From assembly GCF_016744175.1 (NCBI RefSeq), contig NZ_JADGEV010000007.1:1-64000 (forward strand): 64,000 bases of DNA, written 5' to 3'. This stretch comes from Neptunomonas sp. (GTDB taxonomy: Bacteria > Pseudomonadota > Gammaproteobacteria > Pseudomonadales > Balneatricaceae). A program made the translations under genes and the position numbers. Every line of letters starts with the position of its first letter. Within the stretch, counting starts at the first letter, position 1. The notes under the pieces were generated by a model that was not told the DNA's origin, did no database searches, and was given only the letters and a program-made list of their open reading frames with translations. Below are positions 37,420 through 46,637 of this stretch, piece by piece.

Positions 37420-37695
37420 TTACTTATTAACTGCGTCTTTTAGCGCTTTACCAGGCTTAAAGTTTGGCAAAGTTGCAGCAGCAATCTCAATCGGGTTTCC
37501 TGTCTGAGGATTACGCCCTGTACGTGCTGCGCGCTCTTTCACAGAAAATGTACCAAAACCAACTAGTGCGACAGACTCACCCTTCTGCAATGCAGAAGTA
37601 ACTGCTTCCAGTGCACCGTCTAATGCGCGACCTGCAGCCGCCTTTGGAATATCTGCAGAAGCTGCAATAGCGTCGATCAATTCAGACTTGTTCAC
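37420..37695 (-). CDS. hupB: DNA-binding protein HU-beta
   Basis: This 91-residue HU subunit has the dimerising helices ([20 protein letters not shown]) and the DNA-binding arm with [25 protein letters not shown]. It bends and compacts DNA and organises the nucleoid. The start codon appears to be GTG (37695) with AAGGGGAA upstream. It is placed between lon and ppiD, as in E. coli and many relatives, and a strong sigma-70 promoter lies in front. Confidence 0.97.
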   Translation of the reverse strand: MNKSELIDAIAASADIPKAAAGRALDGALEAVTSALQKGESVALVGFGTFSVKERAARTGRNPQTGNPIEIAAATLPNFKPGKALKDAVNK

Positions 37696-37765
37696 GATGT
37701 TCCCCTTTATCGAGTCGTTTATTATTTATGTTCTGTAGTCCATGCTCAGCACAAATAGCCCGCAC

Positions 37766-37795
37766 TTTATACCAACTGGCAGAATTAGGTGTCAA
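37766..37795 (-). promoter_or_regulatory. sigma-70 promoter of hupB
   Basis: On the minus strand TTGACA (37795-37790) and TATAAA (37771-37766) are separated by 18 bases, giving a near-consensus promoter about 70 bases before the GTG start of hupB. Confidence 0.7.
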
Positions 37796-37828
37796 GCTCC
37801 CAACGCCTGATTCTGCCTATGTTTCGCA

Positions 37829-40252
37829 TTAATGTGTATTTATTTGCCCTGTCGAGGTTTTAGCAGATTTTTTTTCTGTTGAAACCGCTTCGACAGGCTC
37901 ATCTTCCAGAGGTTTAGGCTGGAACTTAAGCGCAATGTCAAGCACTTCATCAATCCACTTAACCGGCTTAATTTCTAAATCGGCCTTTATATTATCAGGA
38001 ATTTCTTTCAGGTCACGTTGATTTTCATCAGGAATGATAACAGTTTTTATCCCACCCCGATGAGCAGCCAACAATTTCTCTTTCAAACCACCTATTGGCA
38101 TCACCTGGCCACGCAGATTAATTTCACCTGTCATAGCAACTTCAGAGCGAACCGGAATTCCAGTCAAAGCAGAAACTAACGCTGTACACATCCCAATACC
38201 AGCACTTGGCCCATCTTTAGGTGTAGCTCCCTCAGGAACATGAATATGCACATCTTGCTTTTCATGAAAAGTAGAAGAAATACCCAACGCTTTAGCTCGG
38301 CTACGAACAACAGTCAGCGCAGCAGAAATAGATTCCTTCATTACATCACCCAAGCAACCCGTCGTAATCTGACGACCTTTGCCTGGCATAACGGTCGCTT
38401 CAATACTCAGCATATCACCACCAACCTGAGTCCACGCTAAACCGGTAACATGACCAACTAAATCTTCCTCTTCAGCCAATCCAAAGCTGTGCTTTTTAAC
38501 ACCGCTGAAACGTTCCAGGTTCTCATCAGTGATAATTAACTGCTCATCAGCTTCGCCCAAAGCAATAGTTTTAATAACCTTGCGACAGATTTTGGCAATC
38601 TCACGTTCTAAGCCACGCACTCCCGCTTCACGAGTGTAATATCGAATTAAGCTGACAATCGCAGAGTCTTCAATCTTGGCTTCTTTTTCTTTTAAACCGT
38701 TTTGCTTTATTTGCTTTGGAACCAAATACTTAAGAGCGATATTTAACTTTTCATCTTCAGTGTATCCAGGAATACGAATAAGCTCCATACGATCCAAAAG
38801 CGGACCCGGGATATTCATGGAGTTAGAAGTACATACAAACATCACATCAGATAGATCGTAGTCCACTTCCATGTAATGATCGTTAAAAGTTGAATTCTGC
38901 TCAGGGTCAAGCACTTCCAGTAATGCAGAAGCAGGATCGCCTCGCTGATCCATACCCATTTTATCAATTTCATCCAAGAGGAAAAGAGGGTTTTTAACGC
39001 CAATTTTCGCCATTTTTTGGATCAACTTACCTGGCATAGAACCTATATAGGTACGACGATGACCACGAATCTCAGCCTCATCACGAACACCACCTAATGC
39101 CATGCGAACATATTTTCGATTAGTAGCACGTGCAATTGAGCGCCCTAGAGATGTTTTACCAACACCAGGAGGCCCAACCAAACATAAAATAGGACCTTTG
39201 AGCTTCTTCACTCGTTGCTGCACTGCAAGGTATTCTAAAATACGTTCTTTCACTTCGGTTAAGCCGAAATGATCTTCATCTAATATAATCTCTGCACGCT
39301 TCATGTCATGTCGCACTTTAGAGCGCTTAGACCAAGGAATTTGTAACATCCAATCAATATAGCCACGTACTACCGTTGCTTCAGCGGACATTGACGACAT
39401 CATTTTCAACTTGTTAAATTCAGCAAGCGTTTTGTCATAGGCTTCTTTAGGCATGCCAGCAGCATCAATACGGTTTTTTAGCTCATCAATGTCACTAACA
39501 CCGTTTTCATCCAAATCGCCAAGTTCTTTCTGAATGGCTTTCATTTGCTCATTCAGATAGTACTCACGCTGGCTCTTTTCCATTTGCTTCTTAACGCGAC
39601 CACGGATGCGCTTTTCAACTTCTACCAAGTCAATTTCCGCTTCCATTAACGACATCAAGTGCTCTAAGCGCTGACGGCTATCGAGCATTTCTAAAATGCT
39701 TTGCTTTTCGTCTAGTTTCAACGACATATGCGCAGCAATTGTGTCGGACAAACGGCCTATATCATCAATATTTTGTAAAGATGAAAGCACTTCAGAAGGA
39801 ATTTTTTTATTGATCTGAATAAAGCGGTCAAACTGCTCTAACGCTGTTCGCTTGTACACTTCGCTTTCAGCGGAAGTCAGTGTTTCGACAGGTAAGCTGC
39901 TTACCTGTGCGGTGAAGAAGCTATCAGAATCATCTAGCTCCATAATTCTAGCTCGATAATCACCTTCGACTAAAACTTTCACGGTACCATCGGGCAATTT
40001 CAACATTTGTAAAACGCTGGCAACAGTACCAATATCGTGCAGGTCGCCTGCAACAGGCTCATCATCTGATGCGTTTTTCTGCGCAATCAGTAAAATCTCT
40101 TTATTAGACTCCATAGCGGCTTCAAGCGCTTCAATGGATTTTTCTCGGCCGACAAACAGTGGAATGACCATGTGCGGATACACAACCACATCACGTAACG
40201 GCAGTACGGGAAGCTCTACATTAATAATATCGGTAGCTTCAAACTGATCCAT
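37829..40252 (-). CDS. lon: ATP-dependent protease Lon
   Basis: This 807-residue protease degrades misfolded and short-lived regulatory proteins. Its N-terminal substrate domain begins with [20 protein letters not shown]. The AAA+ module has Walker [14 protein letters not shown] (about residue 355) and Walker [10 protein letters not shown]. The Ser-Lys protease domain has [12 protein letters not shown] (catalytic Ser about 678) and [12 protein letters not shown] (catalytic Lys). I use the ATG at 40252; a GTG at 40279 would add nine residues. A leader hairpin and a heat-shock-like promoter stand upstream. Confidence 0.97.
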   Translation of the reverse strand: MDQFEATDIINVELPVLPLRDVVVYPHMVIPLFVGREKSIEALEAAMESNKEILLIAQKNASDDEPVAGDLHDIGTVASVLQMLKLPDGTVKVLVEGDYRARIMELDDSDSFFTAQVSSLPVETLTSAESEVYKRTALEQFDRFIQINKKIPSEVLSSLQNIDDIGRLSDTIAAHMSLKLDEKQSILEMLDSRQRLEHLMSLMEAEIDLVEVEKRIRGRVKKQMEKSQREYYLNEQMKAIQKELGDLDENGVSDIDELKNRIDAAGMPKEAYDKTLAEFNKLKMMSSMSAEATVVRGYIDWMLQIPWSKRSKVRHDMKRAEIILDEDHFGLTEVKERILEYLAVQQRVKKLKGPILCLVGPPGVGKTSLGRSIARATNRKYVRMALGGVRDEAEIRGHRRTYIGSMPGKLIQKMAKIGVKNPLFLLDEIDKMGMDQRGDPASALLEVLDPEQNSTFNDHYMEVDYDLSDVMFVCTSNSMNIPGPLLDRMELIRIPGYTEDEKLNIALKYLVPKQIKQNGLKEKEAKIEDSAIVSLIRYYTREAGVRGLEREIAKICRKVIKTIALGEADEQLIITDENLERFSGVKKHSFGLAEEEDLVGHVTGLAWTQVGGDMLSIEATVMPGKGRQITTGCLGDVMKESISAALTVVRSRAKALGISSTFHEKQDVHIHVPEGATPKDGPSAGIGMCTALVSALTGIPVRSEVAMTGEINLRGQVMPIGGLKEKLLAAHRGGIKTVIIPDENQRDLKEIPDNIKADLEIKPVKWIDEVLDIALKFQPKPLEDEPVEAVSTEKKSAKTSTGQINTH

Positions 40253-40302
40253 AATGGATTTTGCCTCTCTGCAAGGCACCTCTAGATATCAGGGTGCGAT
40301 AT

Positions 40303-40348
40303 AAAAAACAGACACCGATGCCTTCTTATGTAGGCTTTTCGATGTCTG
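40303..40348 (-). terminator. terminator-like hairpin in front of lon
   Basis: On the minus strand CAGACATCG (40348-40340) pairs with CGGTGTCTG (40317-40309), with one G-U pair, and six T residues follow. It may end transcription from nfuA, or act as a leader structure in the lon mRNA. The T-tract makes termination the simpler reading. Confidence 0.6.
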
Positions 40349-40355
40349 AATTAGA

Positions 40356-40384
40356 CTATGGGGGCTAGATATAGGAAAACAACC
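40356..40384 (-). promoter_or_regulatory. candidate sigma-32 promoter for lon
   Basis: The minus strand has CCCCATAG (40363-40356), close to the CCCCAT-type -10 element of heat-shock promoters. GGTTGTTTT stands about 13 bases upstream and partly matches the TTGAAA -35 element. lon is a heat-shock gene in E. coli. The match in the -35 region is weak. Confidence 0.4.
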
Positions 40385-40507
40385 TTTATCGATTACTACT
40401 CACTTTTTGATAAAGGTAGTCTGCACATGAATTATGTATAGCAATACAATGCTGATTCAGCAATGAACCAGATGCATTTAATCTACGAGAGCACCTGGCA
40501 ATCACGC

Positions 40508-41101
40508 TTACTTATAATAGGAATTATCTGTCACGCTATGATCTGTCACATCGCGCACACCCAATAACCCGGGTAGACGTTCAACTAACGTTTTCTCGAC
40601 GCCATCTTTTAGTGTCATATCAACGGCGCTACATCCCTGGCAGCCACCACCAAATTGAAGCACTGCAATAAACCCATCAGTTTCTTCAACCAACTCCATC
40701 AATTTAACTTCTCCACCATGGGAAGCAAGGCCTGGATTGATATCACTGTAAAGAATGTAGTTGATCTGCTCACTCATTGGGCTATCAGAAGAAACCTTAG
40801 GTACTTTGGCATTTGGCGCTTTAATTGTTAACTGCCCTCCCATACGATCTTGGGAATAATCAACATGTGCCTCCTCTAAATACGGCAAGCTATTTCGTTC
40901 AAAATAAAAACGAATCTTACTAAGCTCCATGACCTCGTCATCTTCAACCAGCTCTTCTGGTCTGCAGTATGCTAAGCAAGTTTCCGCGTAGGGCGTACCT
41001 GGCTGAGTAACAAACATCCTTACGGCGATGCCTTCAACATTTTGTTTAGATAATAAATCGGCGAGATATTCTTCAGCGCCTTCGGTAACCGTCATGTTCA
41101 T
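40508..41101 (-). CDS. nfuA: Fe/S biogenesis protein NfuA
   Basis: This 197-residue carrier receives a 4Fe-4S cluster and passes it to target enzymes, especially under oxidative stress or low iron. An N-terminal degenerate A-type domain (about 1-95) is followed by the Nfu domain with [22 protein letters not shown], whose CxxC binds the cluster at the dimer interface. Its order and length are those of E. coli NfuA. It is divergent from a cation/proton antiporter and about 250 bases upstream of lon. Confidence 0.96.
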   Translation of the reverse strand: MNMTVTEGAEEYLADLLSKQNVEGIAVRMFVTQPGTPYAETCLAYCRPEELVEDDEVMELSKIRFYFERNSLPYLEEAHVDYSQDRMGGQLTIKAPNAKVPKVSSDSPMSEQINYILYSDINPGLASHGGEVKLMELVEETDGFIAVLQFGGGCQGCSAVDMTLKDGVEKTLVERLPGLLGVRDVTDHSVTDNSYYK

Positions 41102-41274
41102 TTTTTACACCCGAATACAAACATATGTACAAATAATGCCATCAGGATACACTGATTCTAATTCCGAGTAAATTGATCAGATATTAAACAACAATCATCA
41201 ACTTTGTATCAACGGCCCAACACAGCACACCCTCTTCTGTTACACTCAACACATGCTGTCACGGAGCCTCTTAA

Positions 41275-42444
41275 ATGACTGAGCACTCAGTAGTTTTCTC
41301 TTTCTTTCTTATCTTTACCGGTGCCGCTATATTAGCTTCAGCTGCACTTTATACACGCCAACCATTACTGGTTGCTTACATTGTACTTGGTGCTATTCTT
41401 GGCCCTTATGGCTATAAACTTATCTCAGATACAGCGTTGTTATCTGATATATCGCATGTCGGTATAATTTTTCTACTATTTCTATTAGGTTTGGATATGC
41501 AGCCTTCTCATCTGGTTCAGATGATTAAAAAAGCAACATGGGTAGCCTTAGGAAGCTCCTTAATGTTTTTAGTAACGGGTTATGCGGCATCTCAACTGTT
41601 TGGTTACACACAGACAGAGTCATTAATTATTGGTGCTGCCTTAATGTTCTCCAGCACCATCATTGGTATCAAACTACTCCCAACGACCGTACTACATCAC
41701 CGGCATACAGGCGAACTAGTCGTGGGGTTATTACTGCTTCAAGATGTTATTGCCATTCTTGTACTGCTCTTTTTATACAGCGGCCAAAATGAAAACAGTA
41801 GCACTATGGATCTTATAAAACCTTTAGTTGCTCTCCCATTACTCGTGATTGGCGGTTTTGCGCTCGTTAAATATATTATTCTTAAGCTAATACAGAAATT
41901 TGATAGATTTCACGAGTACATATTTCTTCTCGCTATTGGTTGGTGCCTAGGTATGGCAGAAGGCGCACAGTACATTGGCCTATCAGCAGAAATGGGCGCT
42001 TTTGTAGCCGGGGTAACATTAGCAACCAGCCCTATTTCTCAATACATCGCCACAAACCTCAAACCTCTGCGCGATTTCTTTTTAATCCTCTTCTTCTTCT
42101 CGGTCGGTGCAAGTTTCAACCTTGGTTTAGTCGGACAAATACTGGTCCCCTCCCTTATATTGGCGGTATTAGTTGTTACTTTAAAGCCTGTCGTATTTCA
42201 TCTGCTACTTAAAACAATTAAGGAAGATAACGCCATGTCTTGGGAAGTAGGGTTTCGGCTGGGGCAAATTAGTGAATTTTCACTGCTGATAGCTTATATT
42301 GCCACCAGTACCGCCTTAATAGGGCAAGAAGCATCACATGTCATTCAGGCTACTGCTATTCTCACTTTCATACTCTCAACCTATGTGGTTATCTTTAATT
42401 TTCCATCGCCTATTGCCGTTTCTGACAGGTTAAGGCGTGATTAG
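41275..42444 (+). CDS. CPA2-family cation/proton antiporter without regulatory domain
   Basis: The 389-residue protein has about twelve membrane segments and the CPA2 exchanger fold, as in KefB/KefC. FLLFLLGLDMQPSHL and the polar pair near GLSAEMGAFVAGVTLA belong to the transport core. It ends where the membrane part ends, so the cytoplasmic RCK/TrkA-N domain that controls K+ efflux in KefC is missing. It probably exchanges Na+ or K+ for H+. GGAG precedes the ATG. Confidence 0.9.
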   Translation: MTEHSVVFSFFLIFTGAAILASAALYTRQPLLVAYIVLGAILGPYGYKLISDTALLSDISHVGIIFLLFLLGLDMQPSHLVQMIKKATWVALGSSLMFLVTGYAASQLFGYTQTESLIIGAALMFSSTIIGIKLLPTTVLHHRHTGELVVGLLLLQDVIAILVLLFLYSGQNENSSTMDLIKPLVALPLLVIGGFALVKYIILKLIQKFDRFHEYIFLLAIGWCLGMAEGAQYIGLSAEMGAFVAGVTLATSPISQYIATNLKPLRDFFLILFFFSVGASFNLGLVGQILVPSLILAVLVVTLKPVVFHLLLKTIKEDNAMSWEVGFRLGQISEFSLLIAYIATSTALIGQEASHVIQATAILTFILSTYVVIFNFPSPIAVSDRLRRD

Positions 42445-42461
42445 CATCTCGCCTTAACCTG
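42426..42461. terminator. hairpin at the antiporter/trpD2 junction
   Basis: CAGGTTAAGGCG (42426-42437) and CGCCTTAACCTG (42450-42461) are 12-base exact complements, with the antiporter stop codon in the loop. No U-run follows, so it may act as a weak terminator or a protective 3' hairpin between two convergent genes. Confidence 0.55.
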
Positions 42462-42468
42462 AACCCGT

Positions 42469-43458
42469 TTAAAAACGCGTCTTATCACGCTGCCCCCATA
42501 AATCGCGCGCTAAGACCAACGCATCATTCTTCTGCGTTGCCTTCTCCAGCAATATCAATAGCGAGGCTAATGTTGAGATAACAGCCCCCTCTCCGTATTC
42601 ATGATCGACTTCTCCACGCCAGCACGCTAGCAATAAAGCGGGATCTAGAACCTCGTCTTTTACTAAACGTTTCTGATAAATCCTAGGCCACTGCTCGTCT
42701 GATAGCTTTCCTTGCCTGATCCAACGTATTTCACAATCTGAATCAGGTTTGAGCTCTGCCTCTCCACCATCACCACGAATAGTCAGCCCCTGCTGAACCC
42801 CCAGCAATAAACTTGTTTCCTGATGCATCGGTGCATACGCAGGGTGAAAAACACCATCAACAGTACAACTTGCACCTAAAGGATTAATCAATCGACATAA
42901 CGTGTGTACAGGAGATCGAAGCCCTAAAATTGGCCGCAACTGTATGATTTCTCCGAGATGAGGCACCATTTCATTGATCGACATATATGCAAACCGCTGC
43001 TTATCTAAATCAGTTGAAACCTGCCCCCACTCCTTAGCCGCAGCCAGCCCAAAATGGGCCAACATATCCTCTATGTATAGCCGGCCATCTGTATGGCCTT
43101 TTGATCCATGCATAAAGACTCGGGTGTTGTTTTCAGACAACACAAAAGCAGCCAATAAGAACCATGGCAATTGTCGCTTTTTTCCTGCGTAAGTAGACCA
43201 GTCAAGGTCAATATTTAACGCTTGCGGGGCGTGAGCATGTAGCCGAGCCGCCTGAACAAAGCCAGCCAACTCCTGAGGAGATTCTTCTTTAACACGTAAT
43301 AGCATCAAGAATGCGCCTAATTGTTCGGGGCGCACATCACCAGCCAATATCATACTCATTGCATCAAACGCTTCTGGTTGCGTTAATGAACGGGAACCCT
43401 TTTTACCTTTACCTAATATACGCACATAAGGCGCAAACGGATGCTCAGCCACGACCAC
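42469..43458 (-). CDS. TrpD2 / YbiB-type glycosyltransferase-like protein
   Basis: The 329-residue protein has the anthranilate-phosphoribosyltransferase fold, with an N-terminal helical domain (about 1-75) and the alpha/beta domain. It lacks the conserved phosphoribosyl-pyrophosphate loop sequence of true TrpD, like the DNA-binding TrpD2/YbiB proteins. It binds nucleic acid in E. coli, where it belongs to the LexA regulon. It is far from trpB and trpA in this window, so it is not part of their operon. A GTG start at 43458 or 43452 follows GGAGCA. Confidence 0.85.
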   Translation of the reverse strand: MVVAEHPFAPYVRILGKGKKGSRSLTQPEAFDAMSMILAGDVRPEQLGAFLMLLRVKEESPQELAGFVQAARLHAHAPQALNIDLDWSTYAGKKRQLPWFLLAAFVLSENNTRVFMHGSKGHTDGRLYIEDMLAHFGLAAAKEWGQVSTDLDKQRFAYMSINEMVPHLGEIIQLRPILGLRSPVHTLCRLINPLGASCTVDGVFHPAYAPMHQETSLLLGVQQGLTIRGDGGEAELKPDSDCEIRWIRQGKLSDEQWPRIYQKRLVKDEVLDPALLLACWRGEVDHEYGEGAVISTLASLLILLEKATQKNDALVLARDLWGQRDKTRF

Positions 43459-43570
43459 TGCTCCAAAAAAATATTCTGGCGCTCACTATACAATAGAAAG
43501 AAGTAAGAATGAGCCTGATGACTTGATCTCCACTATGATAAAATGCTGCCAGCTTATTCTGGAAAGTAAT

Positions 43571-44965
43571 ATGAAAAAACAATCAATTCGTTTTGGCCGC
43601 CCAACCACAAAAAAAAACACATTACCAAAAGAAGCTCTTTTGCTTCATATTGAATCACTCAGCCAGGAAGGCCGTGGCGTAGCGCGGCATCAGGGCAAAA
43701 CTATTTTTGTAGATGACGCATTACGTAATGAAGAAGTAGAAGCCCTCATTACAACTCAACATAAGCGTTACGATGAAGCCAAACTTGTCCAAATTGTAAA
43801 ACCGTCGCCTGACCGCACAGAGCCTTTCTGCAAACACTATTTTGAATGCGGAGGATGCCAACTTCAGCATTTAGAGCACGATGCCCAGATCACAGAAAAG
43901 CAAGAAAATGTGCTCAACCAGCTATCACGTTTCGGGGAACAGACACCTCTTTACATTGAAGAGCCTATTCAGTCAGACCCTTGGAACTATCGCCGTTCGG
44001 CAAGACTAGGACTTAATGTACTGCACAAAAGTGATGAGGCCATTGTTGGTTTTCGACGCAAGAAAAGTAATAAATTACTTCAGATTTCCTCTTGCCCCGT
44101 TTTAGATCAACGCGGCGAATCAATTTTTACCGACCTTAAAGCCGTACTTGATCAAATACCCAATAGTAAAGCCTATACTCATGCTGAACTGCTTTTTGGT
44201 GATAGTTCACAGTCATTACTATTGCGCTGCAAAGGTACACCTAAGCACACAGACAAAGAATTACTTATCGACTTTGCTAAAAGTAAGCAATTTAACCTTT
44301 ATCTAAAAACAGATACCGATACATTAGCATTACTTGAGCTAGCGCCTAACCGCTACTCACTTCCTAATGAAAACATTCAACTAGAATTTCATCCCGGCGA
44401 CTTCTTACAGGTCAACGCTAGCGTTAACCAACAGATGATTCGACAAGCCATTAACTGGCTTGAGCTGAATAAAGATGATGTCGTATTAGATCTTTTTTGT
44501 GGGTTAGGTAACTTCACTTTACCCATAGCTCAGCACGTCAAAACGATTACCGGCATTGAAGGCTCCAATGAAATGGTCAAGCGTGCTACCAGCAACGCTG
44601 AACTTAATAAGATTGATAATGCTCAGTTTTTTCGCGCTGATTTATCAGCTGATAACAAACATCAACAATGGCTTAAATCATCACCCAACAAGATTGTTCT
44701 CGACCCTCCTAGAACGGGTGCTTATGAAGTTATTAATCAACTGCCAACCCAAGCAACCGAGATACTCTACGTATCATGCGACCCTTCAGCACTTGCAAGA
44801 GACAGCAAGCTACTATTGGAAAAAGGCTACCAACTAATTCGTTTTAATGTCATGGATATGTTCCCACACACAAACCATGTTGAATCAATGGCACTGTTCA
44901 AAAAAATGGCTTTGGGTAAAACGAAAACGAAAAGCAGTAAGAATAAAGGGACATTTAAACGATGA
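43571..44965 (+). CDS. rlmD: 23S rRNA (uracil-1939-C5) methyltransferase RlmD
   Basis: RlmD methylates U1939 of 23S rRNA with S-adenosylmethionine. The 464-residue protein has an N-terminal TRAM domain (about 15-80) and the Cys set for a 4Fe-4S cluster (CKHYFECGGCQLQH plus SSCPVL). The SAM-binding fold has VVLDLFCGLGNFTLPIA, and the catalytic Cys is in VSCDPSALARD. I start at the ATG at 43571, which has GGAAAG upstream. Its stop overlaps the start of the next gene, a pseudouridine synthase, by four bases. Confidence 0.95.
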   Translation: MKKQSIRFGRPTTKKNTLPKEALLLHIESLSQEGRGVARHQGKTIFVDDALRNEEVEALITTQHKRYDEAKLVQIVKPSPDRTEPFCKHYFECGGCQLQHLEHDAQITEKQENVLNQLSRFGEQTPLYIEEPIQSDPWNYRRSARLGLNVLHKSDEAIVGFRRKKSNKLLQISSCPVLDQRGESIFTDLKAVLDQIPNSKAYTHAELLFGDSSQSLLLRCKGTPKHTDKELLIDFAKSKQFNLYLKTDTDTLALLELAPNRYSLPNENIQLEFHPGDFLQVNASVNQQMIRQAINWLELNKDDVVLDLFCGLGNFTLPIAQHVKTITGIEGSNEMVKRATSNAELNKIDNAQFFRADLSADNKHQQWLKSSPNKIVLDPPRTGAYEVINQLPTQATEILYVSCDPSALARDSKLLLEKGYQLIRFNVMDMFPHTNHVESMALFKKMALGKTKTKSSKNKGTFKR

Positions 44966-45585
44966 TTCCAGTTCTGTTTTCAGATGATTATCTGGTTATC
45001 ATTAACAAGCCACATGATCTATTATCGGTACCCGGAAAAGGGCCCGACAAACAAGATTGCCTAGGCCGCAGAGTGCAAGCAGAAGGACACCCCACTGCTC
45101 GTATAGTGCACCGTTTAGATTACGCGACATCCGGCTTAATGATGCTTGCACTCACAGCAGAATCTCTTGTCGAGCTAAGCCGCCTATTTCAAACTCGGCA
45201 AGTATCTAAACGATACCACGCAATTATTAGCGGAACTCCCACAGAAGATAACGGTATAATTAAAGAGCCGTTACGATGCGACTGGGAACGCCGCCCACTT
45301 CAAATGGTTGATCATGAGAAAGGGAAAAGCGCTTTAACTCGCTGGGAAGTCATTGAAAAGATGGACGATAGCACTCGCGTCCTTCTTTATCCTGAAACAG
45401 GCCGTTCCCACCAACTGCGTGTGCATATGCAGTGGCTAGGCCACCCAATAGCAGGTGACCGCTTCTACGCCGAGGGAGAGGCATTAGCACTATCCGACCG
45501 ATTATTACTGCACGCAGAAGAACTGACTTTCACACACCCTTTTACACAAGAGTCGCTGTCATTTACTGCCAAAGCGCCTTTCTAA
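44962..45585 (+). CDS. rluA: RluA-family pseudouridine synthase
   Basis: The 207-residue enzyme isomerises uridine in RNA. The catalytic Asp is in HRLDYATSGLMMLAL (about residue 52), and the family end with GRSHQLRVHMQWLGHPI is present. Length and order match RluA, which modifies U746 of 23S rRNA and U32 of some tRNAs; a family-wide comparison would be needed to exclude RluC or RluD relatives, though those are longer. It is coupled to rlmD by a four-base overlap (ATGA), so the two rRNA-modification genes form a unit. Confidence 0.9.
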   Translation: MIPVLFSDDYLVIINKPHDLLSVPGKGPDKQDCLGRRVQAEGHPTARIVHRLDYATSGLMMLALTAESLVELSRLFQTRQVSKRYHAIISGTPTEDNGIIKEPLRCDWERRPLQMVDHEKGKSALTRWEVIEKMDDSTRVLLYPETGRSHQLRVHMQWLGHPIAGDRFYAEGEALALSDRLLLHAEELTFTHPFTQESLSFTAKAPF

Positions 45586-45606
45586 GTATCTAGAGCACCA
45601 AGGACG

Positions 45607-46554
45607 TTAAAGCACCCGCCGTGTACTATCATCACAGCCATAAGCAACAATATTCTCAACGGTTTGATCGATAATACGCTGTCGGGCTTCTTGGCTACCC
45701 CAAGCACTATGGGGAGTTACTATCAGGTTAGGGATATTTGCAGAGAGCAAAATATTTCCTTCCCTTGGTGGCTCTACTGTTAATACATCGGTAGCCGCTC
45801 CAGCCAACTCTCCACTACGAAGTGCATCGGCTAATGCTTTTTCATCAACAACACCACCGCGTGCAACGTTAACTAACACCGCATCATTTTTCATAAGTGC
45901 TAATGCTTTGGCACCAATCAGATTATGAGTTTCTTCAGTTAACGGACAATGTATTGATAATACATCCACAACCGACAGCAATTCATTTAGAGGAACACGG
46001 CCAACCCTAGTATCATCAAGCGAACGGCTTGCTACTAGCACTTCCATGCCAAAGGCTTTGGCTATATTAGCTACACCCTGCCCTAAATGGCCATAACCAA
46101 TAATACCTAACTTACGGCCACTCAATTCACGAATTGGATAATCCAGTAAACAAAACTGAGATGAGTTTTGCCAATCGCCCTCGCGAACTGCACGATCATA
46201 ATTTAGTAAATTCGTATGTAAAGCCAAGATCAATGAAAAAGTATGCTGAACTACTGACGGAATCCCGTAAGCTTGACAATTATAAACGGCGATACCGTTT
46301 TGTTTTGCAGCATCAAGATCAACGTTATTAGTGCCCGTAGCCACGACACATATTAATGAAAGTCGAGAAACACTACTGAGTATCTCCTTGGTAAGCTGCA
46401 CTTTATTAACGATAACGACATCAGCATCAACAACTCTTTCGATCACTTGTTCAGGCGCAGTACTTTTAAACGAATCAAACACCTCAAACGACGCTTCAAG
46501 ATGTGCAAGATTTAAATCATTAAGACCTTCTATATCCAGAAAGACAGCTTTCAT
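45607..46554 (-). CDS. D-2-hydroxyacid dehydrogenase, glycerate dehydrogenase type
   Basis: This 315-residue NAD(P)-dependent dehydrogenase has the D-isomer family layout, with the nucleotide loop LGIIGYGHLGQGVANIAKAF (about residue 150). The catalytic Arg (VNVARGGVVDE), Glu (VEPPREGN) and His (TPHSAWGS) are all present. It reduces a 2-keto acid or oxidises its D-hydroxy form; the resemblance to HprA suggests hydroxypyruvate/glycerate. I start at 46554, with GGAGAG upstream. A hairpin separates it from bamC. Confidence 0.88.
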   Translation of the reverse strand: MKAVFLDIEGLNDLNLAHLEASFEVFDSFKSTAPEQVIERVVDADVVIVNKVQLTKEILSSVSRLSLICVVATGTNNVDLDAAKQNGIAVYNCQAYGIPSVVQHTFSLILALHTNLLNYDRAVREGDWQNSSQFCLLDYPIRELSGRKLGIIGYGHLGQGVANIAKAFGMEVLVASRSLDDTRVGRVPLNELLSVVDVLSIHCPLTEETHNLIGAKALALMKNDAVLVNVARGGVVDEKALADALRSGELAGAATDVLTVEPPREGNILLSANIPNLIVTPHSAWGSQEARQRIIDQTVENIVAYGCDDSTRRVL

Positions 46555-46585
46555 TTCTCTCTCCAAAAAATATAACGGGTATGAT

Positions 46586-46606
46586 AAAGGGGCATAAAGC
46601 CCCTTT
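46586..46606 (-). terminator. terminator after bamC
   Basis: AAAGGGGC (46586-46593) and GCCCCTTT (46599-46606) form a stem with a five-base loop, 32 bases after the bamC stop codon. The T-tract is short, so it may be partial and let some transcript into the dehydrogenase gene. Confidence 0.65.
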
Positions 46607-46637
46607 GATCAAATAAAGTAAAACGGTTAAAGCTGAA

